Positions 1 to 6,315 of a stretch of 22,951 nt of DNA are shown here, piece after piece. Source of the DNA: a virus. The translations under genes and the position numbers were made by a program. Position 1 is the stretch's first letter. Each line of letters starts with the position of its first letter. Below the pieces are notes generated by a model. The model did no database searches. It was not told the DNA's origin and saw only the letters and a program-made list of their open reading frames with translations. The stretch spans positions 1 through 22,951 of the IMG/VR virus record IMGVR_UViG_3300009502_000213; one strand, 5' to 3'.

Positions 1-131
1 GGAACGACGGTTTGAATGGACTTTCCGGCTGCCCGTGCATTTTGAATAAATTCAAGAAGAACAGGAGTCAACTTTGGAATTTCCATCGTATGCTCTTTTC
101 TATCGATTGCGCAATATTTTGTAACTTTCAT
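1..131 (-). CDS. Unknown phage protein, 3' end outside window
   Basis: A minus-strand frame starts with ATG at 131 and stays open to the window edge (43 codons), so the C-terminus is missing. The visible N-terminus reads MKVTKYCAIDRKEHTMEIPK and continues with a helical, basic stretch. The start is preceded by an AT-rich TTAATTT context like many genes here, and it lies 3 nt after the stop of the 88-aa gene upstream, so the two probably share a transcript. No family recognised. Confidence 0.65.
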   Translation of the reverse strand, partial: MKVTKYCAIDRKEHTMEIPKLTPVLLEFIQNARAAGKSIQTVV

Positions 132-134
132 AAA

Positions 135-401
135 TTAATCGTTGACTATTAGAATTGAATATTGGCCGGATGGTTCTGGGTTAGAAAGATATTTGTGATG
201 CAGTACATCTCCCTCATTATCTCTACAAATACAGTCATAATAAAACCGTTTAACTACTCCCGTTCTTCCACTTATAACATCAAACCGACCTGCCCGAGCG
301 ATTTCATTAGTTCCAAAATCAGAAGCATCAGCCACTCCGCATGATCCTGTCCAAGTAAATTTCGTGGAGTCATGCCGAGGGATTATAGGAAAAATTTTCA
401 T
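135..401 (-). CDS. Unknown 88-aa protein
   Basis: ATG at 401 shares a base with the TAA stop of the upstream 81-aa gene (TAATG junction), which argues for translational coupling and for this start rather than the ATG two codons upstream. The protein starts MKIFPIIPRH and has two pairs of spaced cysteines but no recognisable domain; a beta-rich fold is plausible. It belongs to the transcription unit led by the motif at 667-681. Function unknown. Confidence 0.75.
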   Translation of the reverse strand: MKIFPIIPRHDSTKFTWTGSCGVADASDFGTNEIARAGRFDVISGRTGVVKRFYYDCICRDNEGDVLHHKYLSNPEPSGQYSILIVND

Positions 402-646
402 TACCAACGTCCTCCTGTTCCATCAATCGGTGCGTGATCGAGGTCGAAACTAATTTGTGACTGTTCCAATCCGGCGAGTTCACCGAGTTCAAATAAAATC
501 CTGCGCATCCCACTCGCTTCGGGCCAACGATCATATGTGGCCTGTGCGGTGATCGTTACTCGTTTGAGATACTCATGCATCGGAGTCGTCATGAATTTCG
601 GATTCGTGGAAACAAATTCGAAGGTAGTTGATTTGATCGAGTTCAT
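401..646 (-). CDS. Unknown 81-aa protein, first gene of its operon
   Basis: Starts about 20 nt downstream of a TTGACATTTTATAAA motif, the standard spacing in this window, and overlaps the next gene by one base. The middle (residues about 30-60) is predicted helical with the segment RRILFELGELAGLEQSQ. No signal peptide or membrane segment. Family not recognised; position as leader of a three-gene unit running off the window is what can be said. Confidence 0.78.
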   Translation of the reverse strand: MNSIKSTTFEFVSTNPKFMTTPMHEYLKRVTITAQATYDRWPEASGMRRILFELGELAGLEQSQISFDLDHAPIDGTGGRW

Positions 647-666
647 ACCTATGACCGTGACTGTTT

Positions 667-681
667 TTTATAAAATGTCAA
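667..681 (-). promoter_or_regulatory. Compact phage promoter motif
   Basis: Minus-strand TTGACATTTTATAAA, 20 nt before the start of the 81-aa gene (646). Confidence 0.7.
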
Positions 682-697
682 CGATTATTCTAAGAAA

Positions 698-1333
698 TTA
701 CTTGATACCATCAATGTCCATAACAAGGTGAGTAACAGTAGGAACGAACTTTTTCTTCCCAGAATTCCAATCCTTCTCGGTGTATTTACTTGGAAGTTTA
801 CAACGATCATAGATTCGGCAACCTCTGCAGAGAGCATCGAGATTCATGTTTGGATACATACAGGTATCGAGAGTTGCCGTCTCAATGTCAACATCACCAT
901 TGCCCGTGCTCTTGAAATAGTTCGGATCGTTAGACCATGCGTAAGTGACCCTTTCCTTGGGTTCCAGCATCACAAATGCAACAGACTCAACAGGAAGAAC
1001 AGTTGCGACAACGTCTACGGACTCAACGGCCTTTTCAACTTTCTTGACGACTACGACGGCCGGCTCGTTGAGAGAAGGAAGTTCGTTGTCCTTAACCAAG
1101 GCCTTGATCTGCTCCGACGTGTAACCGGCAGCGAGATACTGCTTAGCTTTCTTACAGACATACGTTGCGACGAGATTTTCCTCGGTCCCAAACTTGGCCA
1201 TCACCTTCACCCAATACTCAGGCTTGGCGAAAGTCTGTAAACCCGTTACAGTACAGTTCCAATAATGGTACTTACCATCTTTAGAAGCTATGACGCCGGA
1301 CGGAAGAAGGATCTGATTTTTTCCAAGTTTCAT
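698..1333 (-). CDS. 211-aa protein with C-terminal cysteine cluster
   Basis: Monocistronic-looking gene about 20 nt after a promoter motif. N-terminal part (1-75) looks globular; residues about 75-125 are Val/Glu/Lys-rich and probably a linker; the C-terminal part carries CMYPNMNLDALCRGCRIYDRC, cut here at 21 residues in total, i.e. Cys-x12-Cys-x2-Cys-x5-Cys, typical of a zinc or iron-sulfur site. No catalytic motif recognised. The metal site suggests nucleic-acid or protein binding, but this is inference; the family was not identified. Confidence 0.82.
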   Translation of the reverse strand: MKLGKNQILLPSGVIASKDGKYHYWNCTVTGLQTFAKPEYWVKVMAKFGTEENLVATYVCKKAKQYLAAGYTSEQIKALVKDNELPSLNEPAVVVVKKVEKAVESVDVVATVLPVESVAFVMLEPKERVTYAWSNDPNYFKSTGNGDVDIETATLDTCMYPNMNLDALCRGCRIYDRCKLPSKYTEKDWNSGKKKFVPTVTHLVMDIDGIK

Positions 1334-1353
1334 GTGTAAGACAGTGAACCCAA

Positions 1354-1368
1354 TTTATAAAAAGTCAA
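1354..1368 (-). promoter_or_regulatory. Compact phage promoter motif
   Basis: Minus-strand TTGACTTTTTATAAA, about 20 nt before the start of the 211-aa gene and just after the stop of the 58-aa membrane gene. Confidence 0.7.
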
Positions 1369-1380
1369 GAACGAACTACT

Positions 1381-1557
1381 TTAATCGCAATACCGTTTAA
1401 TCGATGTTGCTAGAGCGGTTATGGCAAATCCCGCTGCGAAGGGTGCAAGAGTCAACGAATCGTTGTGAATAGCTATGCTAGTGAAAGTACAGGCTATCCA
1501 AAGATAGGCCATAGGATGGTCGAGAAACTTGAGAATTTGAAGGAGTTTAGTAATCAT
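1381..1557 (-). CDS. Small membrane protein, third tandem paralogue (58 aa)
   Basis: Start chosen at 1557, one nt after the preceding stop, instead of a longer in-frame start that would overlap it. The protein begins MITKLLQILKFLDHP and has two hydrophobic segments (about residues 15-31 and 36-52) ending in a short basic tail KRYCD. It aligns with the gene at 1559-1717 over HPxxxLxxACTFxSxAI and the second helix, showing tandem duplication. Probably an inner-membrane hairpin protein. Role unknown. Confidence 0.75.
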   Translation of the reverse strand: MITKLLQILKFLDHPMAYLWIACTFTSIAIHNDSLTLAPFAAGFAITALATSIKRYCD

Positions 1558-1558
1558 T

Positions 1559-1717
1559 TTAGTTTGCCCATTTTCGCATTGCTGCGACAAGAGAGACGAT
1601 CAAGAAGGCTATACCAAAGGGAACAGGAACGCCTGAGTTGGTGCCGATTGCGAGACTGATGAAAGTACAAGCTACCATAAGAATCGTGACCGGATGTTTG
1701 AAAAAATCGAAGATCAT
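1559..1717 (-). CDS. Small membrane protein, second tandem paralogue (52 aa)
   Basis: Short gene read directly from the sequence: MIFDFFKHPVTILMVACTFI at the N-terminus, then a short Gly/Asn/Pro loop, a second hydrophobic helix and a basic end (RKWAN). It fits exactly between its two paralogues (2 nt after the first stop, 1 nt before the third start). Shared layout with the neighbours: short amphipathic N-terminus, an HP pair, then two membrane segments. No function known. Confidence 0.75.
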   Translation of the reverse strand: MIFDFFKHPVTILMVACTFISLAIGTNSGVPVPFGIAFLIVSLVAAMRKWAN

Positions 1718-1719
1718 TT

Positions 1720-1878
1720 TTAGAATTTGTCTGCATTTTCACCGACGACGGCGATGGCTACGCCAGTAATGATGAGGCCGATTGCAATAGAAAGAACAGA
1801 ACCACAATATATACTTAGGATAATGCACCCAAGTAAGAATGTAACCGTTGCTGGATGGAGGAGATATTTCTTGAACAT
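1720..1878 (-). CDS. Small membrane protein, first tandem paralogue (52 aa)
   Basis: ATG at 1878 follows the upstream stop by 4 nt; a longer in-frame start would overlap the upstream gene. MFKKYLLHPATVTFLLGCII begins the protein, followed by a short turn, a second long hydrophobic helix and an acidic tail (ENADKF), unlike the basic tails of the two paralogues. It shares their HP pair and two-helix layout, though sequence similarity is weaker. Confidence 0.72.
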   Translation of the reverse strand: MFKKYLLHPATVTFLLGCIILSIYCGSVLSIAIGLIITGVAIAVVGENADKF

Positions 1879-1882
1879 AAAT

Positions 1883-2191
1883 TTACTTAGAGAACAACTT
1901 ACGAAGTCTGGAGGCAAACTCCAATTGGTGGTTTACATCGGCCAACGTGAGTCCACGAATCAAAGCCGGATGGACCTTATACCCATCACAAAACTCTACG
2001 TGTTGAAGAGTCAATGGTTTTTCTGTTACCACGACATAATACGCAGTTCCGTCTGCTACAGGAAAGTCAATTACCTTTCGAGTATTTTGAAGAGTCTTAA
2101 GATTATCCGATTCCAATTTCCGACCTTCTTCGGTAAACTGACTTACGCCAGCTGGAACAAGAGATAGAGATGTGGGAAGTAGACTAGCCAT
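1883..2191 (-). CDS. Unknown 102-aa protein
   Basis: Starts 4 nt after the stop of the 39-aa gene in an AATTTTATGG context. Sequence MASLLPTSLSLVPAGVSQFT, then a stretch of charged and beta-type residues with YYVVVTEKPLTL and a final basic helix ending RLRKLFSK. No membrane segment or known domain. It is the second gene of a unit (39 aa, 102 aa, three membrane paralogues) read from the motif at 2339-2353. Confidence 0.75.
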   Translation of the reverse strand: MASLLPTSLSLVPAGVSQFTEEGRKLESDNLKTLQNTRKVIDFPVADGTAYYVVVTEKPLTLQHVEFCDGYKVHPALIRGLTLADVNHQLEFASRLRKLFSK

Positions 2192-2195
2192 AAAA

Positions 2196-2315
2196 TTAAT
2201 TCCACTTGTTGCCGTAACGGCTCTTGCGTGAATAGGAACCCATACCGGTCTTAACCTTGTGGATTCTGGTGTAGGTTTTCATCCCAGCTGCGACTGTTGA
2301 ACGTGTGTTTTTCAT
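2196..2315 (-). CDS. Very basic 39-aa protein
   Basis: Small gene found by reading the gap: MKNTRSTVAAGMKTYTRIHK, then a Lys/Arg/Tyr/Gly-rich end. It starts about 23 nt after a promoter motif, the usual spacing, and ends 4 nt before the next gene, which supports translation. The charge (about ten Lys/Arg and no Asp or Glu) suggests nucleic-acid binding; this is inference. Confidence 0.6.
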   Translation of the reverse strand: MKNTRSTVAAGMKTYTRIHKVKTGMGSYSRKSRYGNKWN

Positions 2316-2338
2316 TAGGTGATAAATATCCACCAAAT

Positions 2339-2353
2339 TTTATAAAAAGTCAA
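2339..2353 (-). promoter_or_regulatory. Compact phage promoter motif
   Basis: Minus-strand TTGACTTTTTATAAA between the stop of the 87-aa membrane gene and the start of the 39-aa gene. Confidence 0.7.
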
Positions 2354-2362
2354 GAACTACTT

Positions 2363-2626
2363 TTAGAGCCAGTAGAGAAATTTTTCAATTGACCTACAAA
2401 TGAACCCAAGTGCAGGAAATAAACATCGACAAAAAACCCAATGACAGATGAAACCGATAAGCCAAAAAACCAAGTCGAATGGCCACAACAACACGATCAG
2501 CGCCAACCCTAAACCGTTAAGATCGTCGGTCACTCTCTGCTTACACAGTTTGAGGGTTTTAAGATACATCAAGCCAAAGCCGATGTACACGGTGATGATA
2601 TATACGATTGCTAACGAGAAGGTCAT
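2363..2626 (-). CDS. 87-aa membrane protein
   Basis: ATG overlaps the stop of the AT-hook gene by 4 nt (ATGA), so the two are translationally coupled. The protein has an N-terminal membrane segment (about 3-22), a charged loop (KTLKLCKQRVTDDLNG) and a long hydrophobic Trp/Phe/Cys-rich region (about 38-75), giving probably three membrane passes. Five cysteines are present. No family recognised. Confidence 0.75.
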   Translation of the reverse strand: MTFSLAIVYIITVYIGFGLMYLKTLKLCKQRVTDDLNGLGLALIVLLWPFDLVFWLIGFICHWVFCRCLFPALGFICRSIEKFLYWL

Positions 2627-3045
2627 TGTGATATGTTAATTTCGCCGGCGTGTTTGGGTATAAAGTCCATGACTTTCTTTCCGTCTGCGATGCAAACGTA
2701 CTTATTATCATGCATTTCAACCGTCCAGTTTTTTGTAAAGTACGAGACAGCGCCCTTGTTTGCTTCCGTTGCCTCTTTGGCTACGTTTGGCGTCGTTGTT
2801 TCCGTAGGAATTGACTTTCCCTTCCATTGCTTTCCAGGCTTGGCAGGTTTGACTACTTTAGTCTTTGCCCGTTCCAACCTACGTTTCTTAACTTCATCAA
2901 TTGGAGGATCTTGTACAACAGTAGTTGTAACAGTTTCTTCCTGCTGACGAGCTAAACGCCGCTCCTTGGCAGACTCAGGGTCTACTTCCAGAAACGGCGT
3001 AATGTCATATACTGGTTTATTTTTTGAACCTTTAGGTCTGCCCAT
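2623..3045 (-). CDS. AT-hook protein
   Basis: The N-terminus MGRPKGSKNKP is a classic AT-hook (GRPKGSKNK), a minor-groove binding motif for AT-rich DNA. Residues 20-95 are highly charged and low in complexity (Lys/Arg/Glu/Thr/Pro), likely disordered; the last 40 residues (YFTKNWTVEMHDNKYVCIAD and on) look folded. 140 aa. No standard promoter motif lies directly upstream; the plus-strand HNH gene begins 77 bp away and may have displaced it. Likely DNA-associated; the exact job is unknown. Confidence 0.82.
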   Translation of the reverse strand: MGRPKGSKNKPVYDITPFLEVDPESAKERRLARQQEETVTTTVVQDPPIDEVKKRRLERAKTKVVKPAKPGKQWKGKSIPTETTTPNVAKEATEANKGAVSYFTKNWTVEMHDNKYVCIADGKKVMDFIPKHAGEINISQ

Positions 3046-3122
3046 GTTATTGTTTTGAGTTAAAACTTGAACCAGTACGTAAAAATTAATTAAAAGTTAG
3101 TAGTCCGTAATATATATTCATT

Positions 3123-3767
3123 ATGACAACATACAAGCTTAAAATTCATCTAATAGAATCTGGAAAAAAAGAACATAAATGTGAAAATTGCAATTTAACT
3201 TCGTGGTTAAACTCTTTAATTCCTTTAGAACTACATCACGTAGATGGTAATAGTAAAAATAACGAGTTAAATAATATCCAATTACTTTGTCCGAATTGTC
3301 ACGCATTAACACCAAACTACAGAGGAAAGAATAAAAAGAGAGAGAAAAAACAAATCAATGTGCCTGATGAAGTTATTATTAAAATTGTTCCTACGTGTTA
3401 CACGATACGACACGTATTGTTGGAAGTTGGATTGGTAGCGGCTGGAGCCAACTATGCCAGAGTGAAAAGTATTATGATAAAAAACAAAGTGTCGTTTAAA
3501 AAGAAACAAATTTCTGATTCGTCTGAGAAAAGACTTAACACGATTCGACTAAAATATGGTTCTATAAAGGAATCCACTAGGACAAGAATTGTTTGGCCAG
3601 AAAGAGATGTTTTAGAAAAAGATATACGAGAGCACTCTCTATCGTTTATAGGAAGAAAATTGGGAGTATCAACTGGCGCTATCAAGAAACACGCAAAGAA
3701 GTATGGAATCGATGTATCTCAAATAAATCCATGGTGTAAAAAACATGGTAGCCGCAGTGGGATTTGA
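3123..3767 (+). CDS. HNH homing endonuclease
   Basis: Free-standing HNH nuclease, on the strand opposite its neighbours. Zinc-binding Cys20-x2-Cys23 and Cys56-x2-Cys59 flank the HNH core: LELHHVDGN (His38/His39), Asn50/51 and the CPNCH end. The C-terminal half (about 160-210) contains LGVSTGAIKKHAKKYGI, a helix-turn-helix likely to contact the target DNA. It makes site-specific cuts that promote copying of its own gene. Codon use is more AT-rich than the flanking genes, fitting transfer. The last residues (SRSGI and stop) are read from the antisense of the tRNA-Leu 3' end. Confidence 0.9.
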   Translation: MTTYKLKIHLIESGKKEHKCENCNLTSWLNSLIPLELHHVDGNSKNNELNNIQLLCPNCHALTPNYRGKNKKREKKQINVPDEVIIKIVPTCYTIRHVLLEVGLVAAGANYARVKSIMIKNKVSFKKKQISDSSEKRLNTIRLKYGSIKESTRTRIVWPERDVLEKDIREHSLSFIGRKLGVSTGAIKKHAKKYGIDVSQINPWCKKHGSRSGI

Positions 3768-3829
3768 ACCCACAATCCCGAAGGCAAGCGATTTTAAGTC
3801 GCTTATGTATCCCGTTCCATCATACGGCC
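3746..3829 (-). tRNA. tRNA-Leu(UAA)
   Basis: Class II cloverleaf: acceptor GGCCGTA/TGCGGCT, anticodon stem AGCGA/TCGCT with loop CTTAAAA (anticodon UAA, U33 present), a long variable arm (GCCTTCGGGAT) and T-arm GTGGG TTCAAAT CCCAC. CCA is encoded (3746-3748). The HNH gene converges on it and ends inside the T-arm. A degenerate promoter motif lies at 3856-3870. Confidence 0.9.
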
Positions 3830-3855
3830 ATGTGAATAATAAATATCTCAGTAAA

Positions 3856-3870
3856 CCAATTAAAAGTCAA
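3856..3870 (-). promoter_or_regulatory. Degenerate promoter motif upstream of tRNA-Leu
   Basis: Minus-strand TTGACTTTTAATTGG: the TTGAC box is intact but the TATAAA half is changed. It lies 27 nt before the tRNA 5' end. Confidence 0.35.
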
Positions 3871-3881
3871 TAAGATATTTT

Positions 3882-4069
3882 CTATTTGCCTCGCCTTTTT
3901 ATGTGCTGCGTCCCACTTGCATCCACCATTCCGAGGTCATTTGGAATGATGCCCTCCTCGATTCTTGCGGATTTGCTACACTCTTGACGACGGGAGAATC
4001 GTAGTAGCCATCCGTTAAAGTATTTTACATGATTAGGATTCCAAGAATTTCCTTAAAAACCTAATCATG
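3882..4069 (-). ncRNA. Candidate structured RNA (or decayed gene)
   Basis: Lies directly downstream of a perfect promoter motif (4077-4091) and upstream of tRNA-Leu. Stems seen: 4060-4069 with 4028-4037 (10 bp, CATGATTAGG/CCTAATCATG); GGAT plus GCTAC at 4004-4013 with GTAGC plus ATCC at 3969-3979; and CATTCC/GGAATG at 3927-3948. A 56-codon open frame (4052 to 3882, containing YFNGWLLRFSRRQECSKSAR) also crosses the region but has no start codon at the usual distance, so it could instead be a gene that lost its 5' end. Undecided. Confidence 0.4.
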
Positions 4070-4076
4070 AGATTGA

Positions 4077-4091
4077 TTTATAAAATGTCAA
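4077..4091 (-). promoter_or_regulatory. Compact phage promoter motif
   Basis: Minus-strand TTGACATTTTATAAA, perfect copy, with no start codon about 20 nt downstream. Reads into the candidate RNA at 3882-4069. Confidence 0.65.
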
Positions 4092-4094
4092 TAT

Positions 4095-4331
4095 CTATTT
4101 CTTCAATTTTGAAATTTTAACTTCATCATCGTGTCCGCCGCTAATTTCGACGGATGCGAGATGTGCAGGAGAGTAATCATTGTCAAATTGTCCATGCCCT
4201 CCTGAGGATTCCTTTACATTGAACTCGATATTAACAGGCGTAGTAAAACTATCTTGAAAGTACTCTCGGAGAATGCTCTCAACGTCTTCCACTGACAATT
4301 TTATTGTTTTCGTAACATTGACGGTTGCCAT
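4095..4331 (-). CDS. Unknown 78-aa protein
   Basis: Last gene of a three-gene unit starting at 4883; 4 nt separate it from the upstream stop. MATVNVTKTIKLSVEDVESI opens a short helix (ILREYFQDSF), followed by a beta strand and a Gly/His/Asp-rich segment (SGGHGQFDNDY and SGGHDDEVKISKLKK). No known domain; small and soluble by composition. Confidence 0.75.
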   Translation of the reverse strand: MATVNVTKTIKLSVEDVESILREYFQDSFTTPVNIEFNVKESSGGHGQFDNDYSPAHLASVEISGGHDDEVKISKLKK

Positions 4332-4335
4332 AAGA

Positions 4336-4569
4336 TTATTTCCTTACTACGTGCTCACGTTTATTGAGCATCTCTTTGATTTTGTTTACGTATTCAACTA
4401 TGAAATTGATTTCTTCTTTGGCATCATAGTCATACGCGTAATTGTGAGCTACTTTGCAAGATAGAATAGATTTGACTCGATAGAATCTCAACAGCCTAGG
4501 CGTTGCCCACCTCTCAAGTTGTTCAAGAGGAGGAACGTTGAAGACTGTATGATAGTTAACCGAGTCCAT
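4336..4569 (-). CDS. Unknown 77-aa protein
   Basis: ATG shares a base with the preceding TAA (TAATG), so translation is probably coupled to the zinc-ribbon-like gene upstream. The protein is mostly helical, with PPLEQLERWATPRLLRFYRV and a coiled region EYVNKIKEMLNKREHVV at the end. No membrane segment or known motif. Confidence 0.75.
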   Translation of the reverse strand: MDSVNYHTVFNVPPLEQLERWATPRLLRFYRVKSILSCKVAHNYAYDYDAKEEINFIVEYVNKIKEMLNKREHVVRK

Positions 4570-4883
4570 TAGAAGGTGGGAATTTTCTCAACTCGGTCAG
4601 TTGTTCTCGTGGTGGTCTCGACCTTACCACAGATGGTACATTGACGCTTCCAACGATACTCTGTGCTTGAATTTACATAACACGGACCACGCCAGTCAAC
4701 ACCCATTGTTCCAGGAGCATCACCAGGAATTGTGTATCCCTCGTGATAAATATGATCTGGAAATGTGTCACCCCAACGATGATTACAACGAGAGACGGTG
4801 TAATTCAATGCCTGCTCGGCCTCTTTCATTTCCTCTTGAAGCCTAAGCAACTTCATTCGAAGGTTGTATGTGTCTGTTTCCAT
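4569..4883 (-). CDS. 104-aa protein with zinc-ribbon-like Cys pattern
   Basis: First gene of its unit, 21 nt after a promoter motif. An N-terminal helix (about 8-30, LLRLQEEMKEAEQALNY) is followed by CNHRWGD and, about 45 residues later, RWKRQCTICGKVETT. The CNH and CxxC pair resemble a minimal zinc ribbon. A 35-residue insert rich in Gly/Pro/Tyr lies between them. Similar small Cys-pair proteins are common in large phages but their role is unknown. Confidence 0.78.
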   Translation of the reverse strand: METDTYNLRMKLLRLQEEMKEAEQALNYTVSRCNHRWGDTFPDHIYHEGYTIPGDAPGTMGVDWRGPCYVNSSTEYRWKRQCTICGKVETTTRTTDRVEKIPTF

Positions 4884-4904
4884 GTTGAGAACCCTTCCAG
4901 TTTA

Positions 4905-4919
4905 TTTATAAAATGTCAA
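4905..4919 (-). promoter_or_regulatory. Compact phage promoter motif overlapping a stop codon
   Basis: Minus-strand TTGACATTTTATAAA; the TGA inside TTGACA (4916-4918) is the stop codon of the radical SAM gene. Spacing to the next start is 21 nt. Confidence 0.72.
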
Positions 4920-5836
4920 GATCCAACTTTGTCGAAGACCTTCAAATCTTCACAGTCAGCCGCCTTTCCAAGTTCAACTCCGGTTTCAAGACTAAAACCC
5001 ACAGGCTTCATCTCGAAACTATTGTTGAAGAGTTGCATGTTGTCATTCATGATAAGATACTTGCTCATGATTTCAGGCGGATAGAGACTCACCTTGACAC
5101 TCGTGTTCTTCTTCAAGAAACGGTAGAAGTTTGAACCGAAAGCGAGTTGCTTGTGGTCCTTGATGGTTCCTAGAACCTTGTCAAAGTAATCGTAATCGAT
5201 TGGAACATTAGGAGCACGGCCCGTTACCATGTAAGGAAGGAGGACGAAATATTCCACGTTATCCTTGAACTCTTCAAAAGTCTTCTTGAATGAGTCGATG
5301 CTATCCTTGTCACTGATAATGACATGAACGTTGGTACGAATACCGGCTTCCTTCATAGTCACCAATGCCTTACGCCACACCTTCTCAAGATGAGGGTGAA
5401 GAGAAATAGCAACTCCACCGCAAAACTTCTTCGTAGCCTCGATCAACTCAGGCGTCAAATGCATCGCATTCGTGGTATAGTTAGGAACGATGCCAAGAGC
5501 ATGAAATGCCTCAAGTACCTTGAGGAAATCAGGATGTGCAGTTGACTCTCCTGAACCACCAAGAGCCACTTGAAATGGACGTTGGTTTGGAGTCATCTTT
5601 CCAAAGAAACCATTGATCTTGTCAACGATGTTGGAGAAATGGACACCCTCACGGAGAGCATTGGTGTAACAGAATGGACATGCAGCGGCACACCACGTAT
5701 TGATGCCTACGTCATAAAACTCGGGCCAAGACAGTTCGGTGATTGTCTTATTGTGATCGATTGGAACGCGAACGGTAGTACCATCCACGAAAACTGCGCT
5801 GTAGTTGCTTGAAGGTTGTTTACGAGTGCGGAACAT
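4916..5836 (-). CDS. Radical SAM enzyme
   Basis: 306 aa. Cys49-x3-Cys53-x2-Cys56 (CAAACPFC) is the canonical 4Fe-4S site that binds S-adenosylmethionine, and GGSGES at 93-98 fits the GGE-type SAM-binding motif; the alternation of strands and helices to about residue 210 fits the partial TIM barrel. The C-terminal 80 residues have no second iron-sulfur cluster that I can see, so it is probably not a SPASM protein. Substrate unknown; candidates are RNA, nucleotide or peptide modification. Alone in its unit, 22 nt after a promoter motif. Confidence 0.88.
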   Translation of the reverse strand: MFRTRKQPSSNYSAVFVDGTTVRVPIDHNKTITELSWPEFYDVGINTWCAAACPFCYTNALREGVHFSNIVDKINGFFGKMTPNQRPFQVALGGSGESTAHPDFLKVLEAFHALGIVPNYTTNAMHLTPELIEATKKFCGGVAISLHPHLEKVWRKALVTMKEAGIRTNVHVIISDKDSIDSFKKTFEEFKDNVEYFVLLPYMVTGRAPNVPIDYDYFDKVLGTIKDHKQLAFGSNFYRFLKKNTSVKVSLYPPEIMSKYLIMNDNMQLFNNSFEMKPVGFSLETGVELGKAADCEDLKVFDKVGS

Positions 5837-5858
5837 ATAAAAAGACGTTGGGTTATGA

Positions 5859-5873
5859 TTTATAAAATGTCAA
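5859..5873 (-). promoter_or_regulatory. Compact phage promoter motif
   Basis: Minus-strand TTGACATTTTATAAA driving the radical SAM gene; sits just downstream of the terminator at 5875-5898. Confidence 0.72.
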
Positions 5874-5874
5874 C

Positions 5875-5898
5875 AAAAAACCTGCTATTTCTAGCAGG
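5875..5898 (-). terminator. Rho-independent terminator
   Basis: Minus strand: 7-bp stem CCTGCTA/TAGCAGG with a GAAA loop, then T6. Ends the ITNSSSEIF pair's transcript. Confidence 0.85.
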
Positions 5899-5933
5899 TC
5901 TTTTGACATCATGAAAAATATAATACAGTTGAA

Positions 5934-6311
5934 TTAGTTGTAAACGGACTGAGTGGGAAAGATCGAATGTAGACGAGACAATACAGCAGCGGCGTTTTGC
6001 CCTTCTACCGTCTTGGCCGTTACTCGAACGATGGACTTGGAAATACCATCGTAATTTTCCTTCTTTCGATCCTCGTTTGTATCAAACTCCGACTCTGGAT
6101 AATATCCATCGTCATTAAAGTCATAATACATTAGTTCAAATGTAAACAGTTCATCTGCAGACTGAGTTGAACCGGCCAACTTAAGAAGGGCATCAACGAG
6201 GTTTCGAATAGTCGTCACTGTCTTATCTGTTGCCATCACAAAGATCTCACTCGAACTATTCGTAATGAGATCGACCACCGAATGAACAGGAATGTCGATT
6301 GATTTGAACAT
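5934..6311 (-). CDS. ITNSSSEIF-motif protein, second paralogue (125 aa)
   Basis: Paralogue of the gene just upstream. Shared parts: IPVHSVVDLITNSSSEIFV at the N-terminus, a helix (LVDALLKLAGSTQSADELFT) and FTFEL. This copy has an extra acidic Tyr-rich insert (YYDFNDDGYYPESEFDTNED) before a conserved final strand-helix. The Thr-Asn-Ser-Ser-Ser-Glu block is strictly kept between copies and is likely functional; I do not know its function. Soluble, probably alpha/beta. Confidence 0.82.
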   Translation of the reverse strand: MFKSIDIPVHSVVDLITNSSSEIFVMATDKTVTTIRNLVDALLKLAGSTQSADELFTFELMYYDFNDDGYYPESEFDTNEDRKKENYDGISKSIVRVTAKTVEGQNAAAVLSRLHSIFPTQSVYN

Positions 6312-6315
6312 AAAA

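Noticed and set aside
667-681. Reading the TTGACA/TATAAA motif as a sigma-70 promoter
   Set aside because: The two boxes are about 4 bp apart instead of about 17, consistently in more than 20 copies.
728-1240. 170-codon plus-strand frame
   Set aside because: Exact antisense shadow of the 211-aa minus-strand gene, which has a promoter motif at the right distance; the shadow has no start signal or protein-like motifs.
1727-2167. 146-codon plus-strand frame
   Set aside because: Lies antisense to four coupled minus-strand genes and breaks the strand pattern; no promoter or conserved feature.
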